A stretch of DNA of 64,000 nucleotides from Emydura subglobosa (Eukaryota; Chordata; Testudines; Chelidae), in assembly GCA_007922225.1 (NCBI GenBank), contig ML679969.1, positions 1-64,000 on the forward strand, written 5' to 3'. The translations under genes were made by a program, and so were the position numbers. The notes under the pieces are model-generated. The model saw only the letters and a list, made by a program, of their open reading frames with translations, was not told the origin of the DNA and made no database searches. Below, in pieces: positions 59,707 to 64,000 of the stretch. How positions within the stretch are numbered: position 1 is the stretch's first letter; each line of letters starts with the position of its first letter.

Positions 59707-62599
59707 CATGTGTCTGGTCACCAAACTTGGCTGTCCAGAGGCCAAAGCCAGTTGGCATGTGGGCGTGTGGGACCCTTTTCGCACTCAGAGCAGAATCGGG
59801 TGGGGGTAATCTATGCTGTAACGCAGCAGGGCTTGAACCCGGGTCGCAGCTTGACTCTGGCTCAGCCCCGCCACCCCATGCTGGGCCCTTGGGTTAGCAC
59901 GTGTTGTGTGTAGACAGCCCAGTGGGTTAGGCCCGTGCCCGGGTTTACAGTCCAGTGCCAGTTCAGGGCTGTAGTTTCGAGGCACAGCCATTAGGTATCA
60001 GCAGAGGCTCAGAAACGGCAGCGGCGGCCCCAGGCCGAGCCTGGCGCAGGGAGGAGGAGGAGGAGGAGGAGGCAGGCCCGCATGCAGCGCCAGTGCCCGG
60101 CGGTTGCGCCATCCCCTGCCACACTGACCCCGACGGGTTGTCACCGGGGGGGAGCCGCTCTCGGCTCAGGTGCCCTTCGTGTTCAGCAGTCCCTCCGCGC
60201 ACTGCGCTGACCCCTGGCATTTCCTCCCCCCCCGCACAGGGTTCCTCGCCCCCTTAGTGTGTGTACTGGGGGAACCATGCCCACAGCCCCCCTCGAGTTA
60301 ACCCTTTCCTAGGCAGCCAGAGCCCTGCAGGTGGATGGGCATTCCGCCTGGGGGGGTCAGCCTGAGGTTCCCCACAGCACCCCGTTATTGCAGGCAGAGG
60401 GGGCTGCCCCACCTGCGCAGGACACAATGCCTGGCGCTGCCAGCAGGCCAACGCCGCGCCCCACGGATTCACGTGTGGCACCACACGCAGCCTAGGCCCT
60501 GGAGGTCAGAGATCAGAGCAGGAAGACGCACGAAATCACCCAAGCAGGGCAGGAGGGTTGTCTGCAGTCCAGGCGCCAGGGGCTGCCCTACTTTAGCTGA
60601 GATCGGGCGAGGCCACCTGGGAGCCGGCTCCATGACTCAGGCGCTCTCGCTGTGGTGGGGGGTCCCTGTCTCGTTTACCGTTACTGGCAGTCCTGGCACT
60701 GTGTGAATAGCTCTCTCTGTTTGGTGCGCTTGTAGATGGGTCCAGCAGCCCCTGGCCTAGCCCCTTTAACCCTTCCCCCATTGTCTCTGCTCCTTACCTC
60801 TGACCCGCCAGATTGTGCCACCTCCCTCCAGCACCGGACGCAGCCATCGCCCTTGCTCCATGGTGTGAAGCCCCCTGCCCGCACTGGCTCTCCATTTATT
60901 AGCATGGCCCAGGCCAACTTCAGCTGTTGTATCAGACCCGTTTCTAAAACCATCCACCTGGAGTGGCCTGGCTTGATTTTCTAACCTGCCCTGCACCTGC
61001 TGGATCATTCCCTGAGCCCTTGTGGTGTTTGCAGCCTCCCAGTTTGTGATCAGCTGCTAGGTTAACACTCCCCCATCCCTGTGCCTGGAAACACTGCATA
61101 GCACCAGAGACAGCCTGGATCCCGGCCACACTGTGCCCTTCCCCATCCTGCATCGCCCCAGCACACCAGGAGCCACAGTCCAGAGCCAATGAAATCCAGA
61201 GGGAGATTTAAGGTGCCTCTAAACTCCAGCTGGGCAGGTGCCAGACTGTATTCTAACAAGGTGCTAAGCTCCCCACTCCCTTCTTTGCCCCACTAGCAGT
61301 CTTGTGATGACCCTCGCAAGCAAGCAAGCGGTGGGGTGTGTGGACAGATGGTCACTGAGCCAGGACTGGGGGTTTTTGGAGCAGTTGGCTGGATTCTGCA
61401 GCCAGTGAGCAGCATCTGCTCCCCCTGAAGTGAAGGGGAGCACGCAGCACCTCTGCAGGAATTGCTGAGGGCAGGCATTAGCCATCTGGGCCCTGCAGTT
61501 CACCAGTAGCTCCCAGGTGGCAGGCGCACACTCAGTTCCTCTGCTCTGCAGCCTGGGAGAGCACGTCAGGGCAGAGAGCACACGCTCCTTGCTGGCTGCC
61601 GGAACCTAAACCGCTGCCAACAGCAGCGAGAGCATGTGAGTGGCACCCCAAGGGAGGGGGGCTCCAGGCTGGGATGGGAGAGAGCGGGGTTCTGTTCCCT
61701 GCTTCACCAGGGCCTGCCTGTGGGTAAGACACAGCAGCCCAGCTCTTCAGAGGCATTGAAGCACCTAACTTCCATTGGGCTCAACACATTCGATACCTTT
61801 GGGGATTTGCACCTTACTCGCGCTGTGCCTCACTTTCCCCTCTGTACAACAGGGGTACCAGCCCTGCACTGCCTTACACGCTCCGTGTGAAGCGAGACCC
61901 CTTAAAGTCAGGGAGGAGCTGAGATAGCATCTGCTGAGGCCCATGAATACCGCGCCCTGAAGGAGATGGGCAGGGCACAGGGGAGCTGTTCGAATATTTA
62001 GCCAAGAAACAGGCATTTGTCACAAACTAAGTTTGAGCAACCAGGGGGTTGCAGGGTTTTCCCTGACACATGGGAGGAGGCTGCTCCTGTTTGTTGCCTG
62101 GCAGAGGCTGGGCATTTTTTCATGGGTGATTGCCACGTTTTTGTCCCCCTCCAGTGCCACGGTAGGTGGCTGGCAGGGTCACCGCTGCCACAAAATCCAA
62201 CTTTGTGGCACGGAAGTTTCTGTTTTGAAAAATATTCTCAGACGTGAAAAGAATGGCAGCCCTGGGAGCTGCCCAGCACCAGAAACCACAGCGCAACTGC
62301 TCTCCACATGCCCCTGCCTTGGGGATTGCCCCAGCTCCAGCCCAGGCTGGGTCCAGTGGGGCTGTGAACACCCCTCCACTGCAGTGGGGGGAGGGAGGGA
62401 GACAACAGTGGCTCTTCCTCCCATTTCCAGCTCTGCTCCCGGTGGACCTGAGGCCCAGCCCCCCCAGCATCCAACCAGCACTGAGGCAGTGGGGCTCCAG
62501 GGGGTCACGGTGCACTCCATCCCGCCGCGAGCCCCAGCTCCTGTTACTAACCATGCTCCTAGCCCCTCCACTAGCTCCCCCCCACTGCCGTTTGGGTTT
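59707..62599. other. GC-rich intergenic DNA downstream of PHC2
   Basis: A GGA run lies at about 60051-60072 and CpG density is raised near 59980-60260. Long open frames here follow from high GC and show no known domain. It is probably PHC2 downstream flank. Confidence 0.4.
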
Positions 62600-63831
62600 T
62601 TTTGTATTTTTTTTTTTTAATGTTTATTAAAAACAACAGGAAAAAAGGGTTTTAAAAAGACCTTCCCAGCCCTGCCCTGGAGAAGCGACAATCTAGCCCC
62701 AGGAGCCGCTCCCTAGTGCAGGGGGAGGCTGGCATGTCTCGTCCCCTCTTAAGAGAGGGATGATTCTCGCAGGCACCCAAGCAGCATTAGGGCAGCTTGA
62801 GACGGGCTGAGGAAAAACCAGAGCTGGCCCCATGGGGAGGCCTGTGGCCCCCAGCCTTAAACCAGTTTAGGACAGGGCTCTGCGCGTGCAGGCATTAACC
62901 AGCTACGGGGGCGCTAGGAGGCTGAGGGACACACCCGGCTGCCACCTCCAGCTAACAAGGACGGATATGCTTGTGGTACGCAGCCGGGGTGCCACGCCCC
63001 AGGAGCACAGCAGGCCCTGCTGCAATGCAGTGCCCGGCCAAGGGGTGCGGGCTTCTCGTGCACACACAGCCGGCCAGGAGCCCGCTCGCCCCCGGGCTGT
63101 CCCAGGTGCAGGGCCCCGCAGCCCAGGAGACATCCACACTGGGAGACGCTGGCTTTCGAGTTAACAGTCTGAGCCAGAGGATAGGCTGCCACAGCCACAG
63201 CCTCTGCCCCACGTGGCAGATGGGACCCGGCTGGCTGCTGGGGGGGGGGGGGGGGGGGGGAGGAGGGAAGATGGACAGACATGACACTGCCTGGCACCTC
63301 ACCCACACCCAACTTTAAGGCAATCATCCTGTTTGGCATCAAGAGCTGGTGGCTGGGGCCAGCGAAAGCCCCTCAGCCTCTCCCGGGGGTAGCAAGGCTG
63401 CGGTTTGGGGAGGGGGGGGGGAGAGAAACTGCCCACTGAGGAGATGGAGAGGGGCATGGGGCATATCACAGCCAGTGAGTAGGGCGGCCTCATCCCAGCC
63501 CTGCCTACTGCCAGCGACCGCCCCTGTAACAGCCCCTCCCCGCCCCCTCCCCCCCGCCCACTGCAGGGCAGGCTGGGATTGCAGGAGGGGAAGCTAATGC
63601 TATGGAATATGTACAGCCCCACAAGCCAGAGTCCCCTCACCCCCCCCAGGGAGGTGGGAAGAAAAGGGCTCTCCAGGCATCAGACCCCAGCCACAGGGAG
63701 CTCATGGGCCTAGTGTTGTCCCCCCCACCTCCTTGTGACGGCTAAAGCCTGTCCCCAAAGGGCCTCCATAGGCAGGTGTGTCTGCCCTGCGTGGGAGCGT
63801 CCGGGCGGGCTGCCCCATGCCAGGCATGGCT
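62600..63831 (-). other. PHC2: PHC2 3' UTR
   Basis: From the stop codon to the first good AATAAA on the minus strand (62628-62623). Length about 1.2 kb. It includes a run of about 20 G on the plus strand (63240-63260), which is C-rich in the transcript. No microRNA site or structured element was identified. Confidence 0.7.
62623..62628 (-). terminator. PHC2: PHC2 polyadenylation signal
   Basis: AATAAA on the minus strand, followed about 10 bases downstream by an A-rich stretch. It is the natural end of a 3' UTR with no stronger signal between it and the stop codon. Confidence 0.7.
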
Positions 63832-63986
63832 CTATGAGTCCTTAAGCATGCTAATGCGGGCATAGATCTTCAGCGCCGGGCCCAGCTTGATGTTCATGGC
63901 ACTCATGAGGTGATCCTCCTTCAGCAGCAGCAGGGCCTGCCCGTCGATCTCCTGGGCACGGAACTCCTCCGCGATCTCCTGGCACC
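63832..63986 (-). CDS. PHC2: PHC2 last coding exon (SAM domain end), partial gene
   Basis: Fifty codons and a TAG stop: CQEIAEEFRAQEIDGQALLL, LKEDHLMSAMNIKLGPALKI, YARISMLKDS. This is the C-terminal half of the SAM domain of a polyhomeotic homologue. Family knowledge: PHC proteins are subunits of Polycomb repressive complex 1 in the nucleus, and their SAM domain polymerises head to tail to compact silenced chromatin. The ending ISMLKDS fits PHC2; PHC1 ends differently (NVLKET) and PHC3 is more distant. The acceptor CCCTGCAG|GGTGCC places the exon start at 63986. The rest of the gene lies beyond the right edge. Confidence 0.95.
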
Positions 63987-64000
63987 CTGCAGGGAGCCAG

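Noticed and set aside
59800..59900. Possible tRNA-like B box (CTTGAACCCGGGTCGCAGC)
   Set aside because: No matching A box, acceptor stem or cloverleaf could be drawn; probably a SINE relic or chance.
62033..62630. 195-codon plus-strand frame and overlapping frames
   Set aside because: High-GC sequence near the PHC2 3' end with no domain; frames on both strands overlap fully.

Overview
This is a vertebrate nuclear window, most likely from a turtle and at least from a sauropsid reptile. The evidence is many CR1-type LINE fragments on both strands with the characteristic 3' ends, DIRS-like retroelement remnants with inverted termini, several families of palindromic or hAT-type non-autonomous elements, old MIR-type SINEs, and intron-rich genes with GT-AG splice sites. 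Most of the window is intron or intergenic repeat. Protein-coding sequence is only a few percent.

Two genes are recognised from conserved protein sequence, both on the minus strand. The first is SLC45A1 (proton-associated sugar transporter A). Its complete coding region can be assembled from eight exons between 31557 (ATG) and 6629 (stop). All splice sites are canonical, all phases agree, and the product is 752 residues. The second is PHC2 (Polycomb PRC1 subunit). Only its last coding exon is inside the window (63986-63832, C-terminal half of the SAM domain), followed by a 3' UTR of about 1.2 kb ending near 62600.

Layout. 1-1345 is a degenerate G-rich minisatellite. 1440-2970 is a CpG island with a tandem array of ZNF143/THAP11-like (SBS) promoter motifs. 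3500-3767 is a degenerate telomere-like repeat. 3985-4460 is a second promoter-like block with a near-consensus SBS motif and ETS motifs. 5466-6215 is an antisense CR1. 6490-31568 is SLC45A1, whose introns carry CR1, hAT, MIR, LTR-like and DIRS-like insertions. 31569-40000 is probably the first SLC45A1 intron and a candidate upstream exon. 40000-62600 is intergenic, with a second DIRS relic, CR1 copies, several transposons with target-site duplications and one 100-N assembly gap. 62600-64000 is the 3' end of PHC2.

The main points of interest are the tandem SBS-like array in a CpG island without a recognised gene, the telomere-like tract next to it, the unexpected neighbours of SLC45A1 (PHC2 upstream, no RERE downstream), a candidate 5' exon that would extend the SLC45A1 reading frame, and several datable nested transposon insertions. 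I did not see a clear new multi-gene system.
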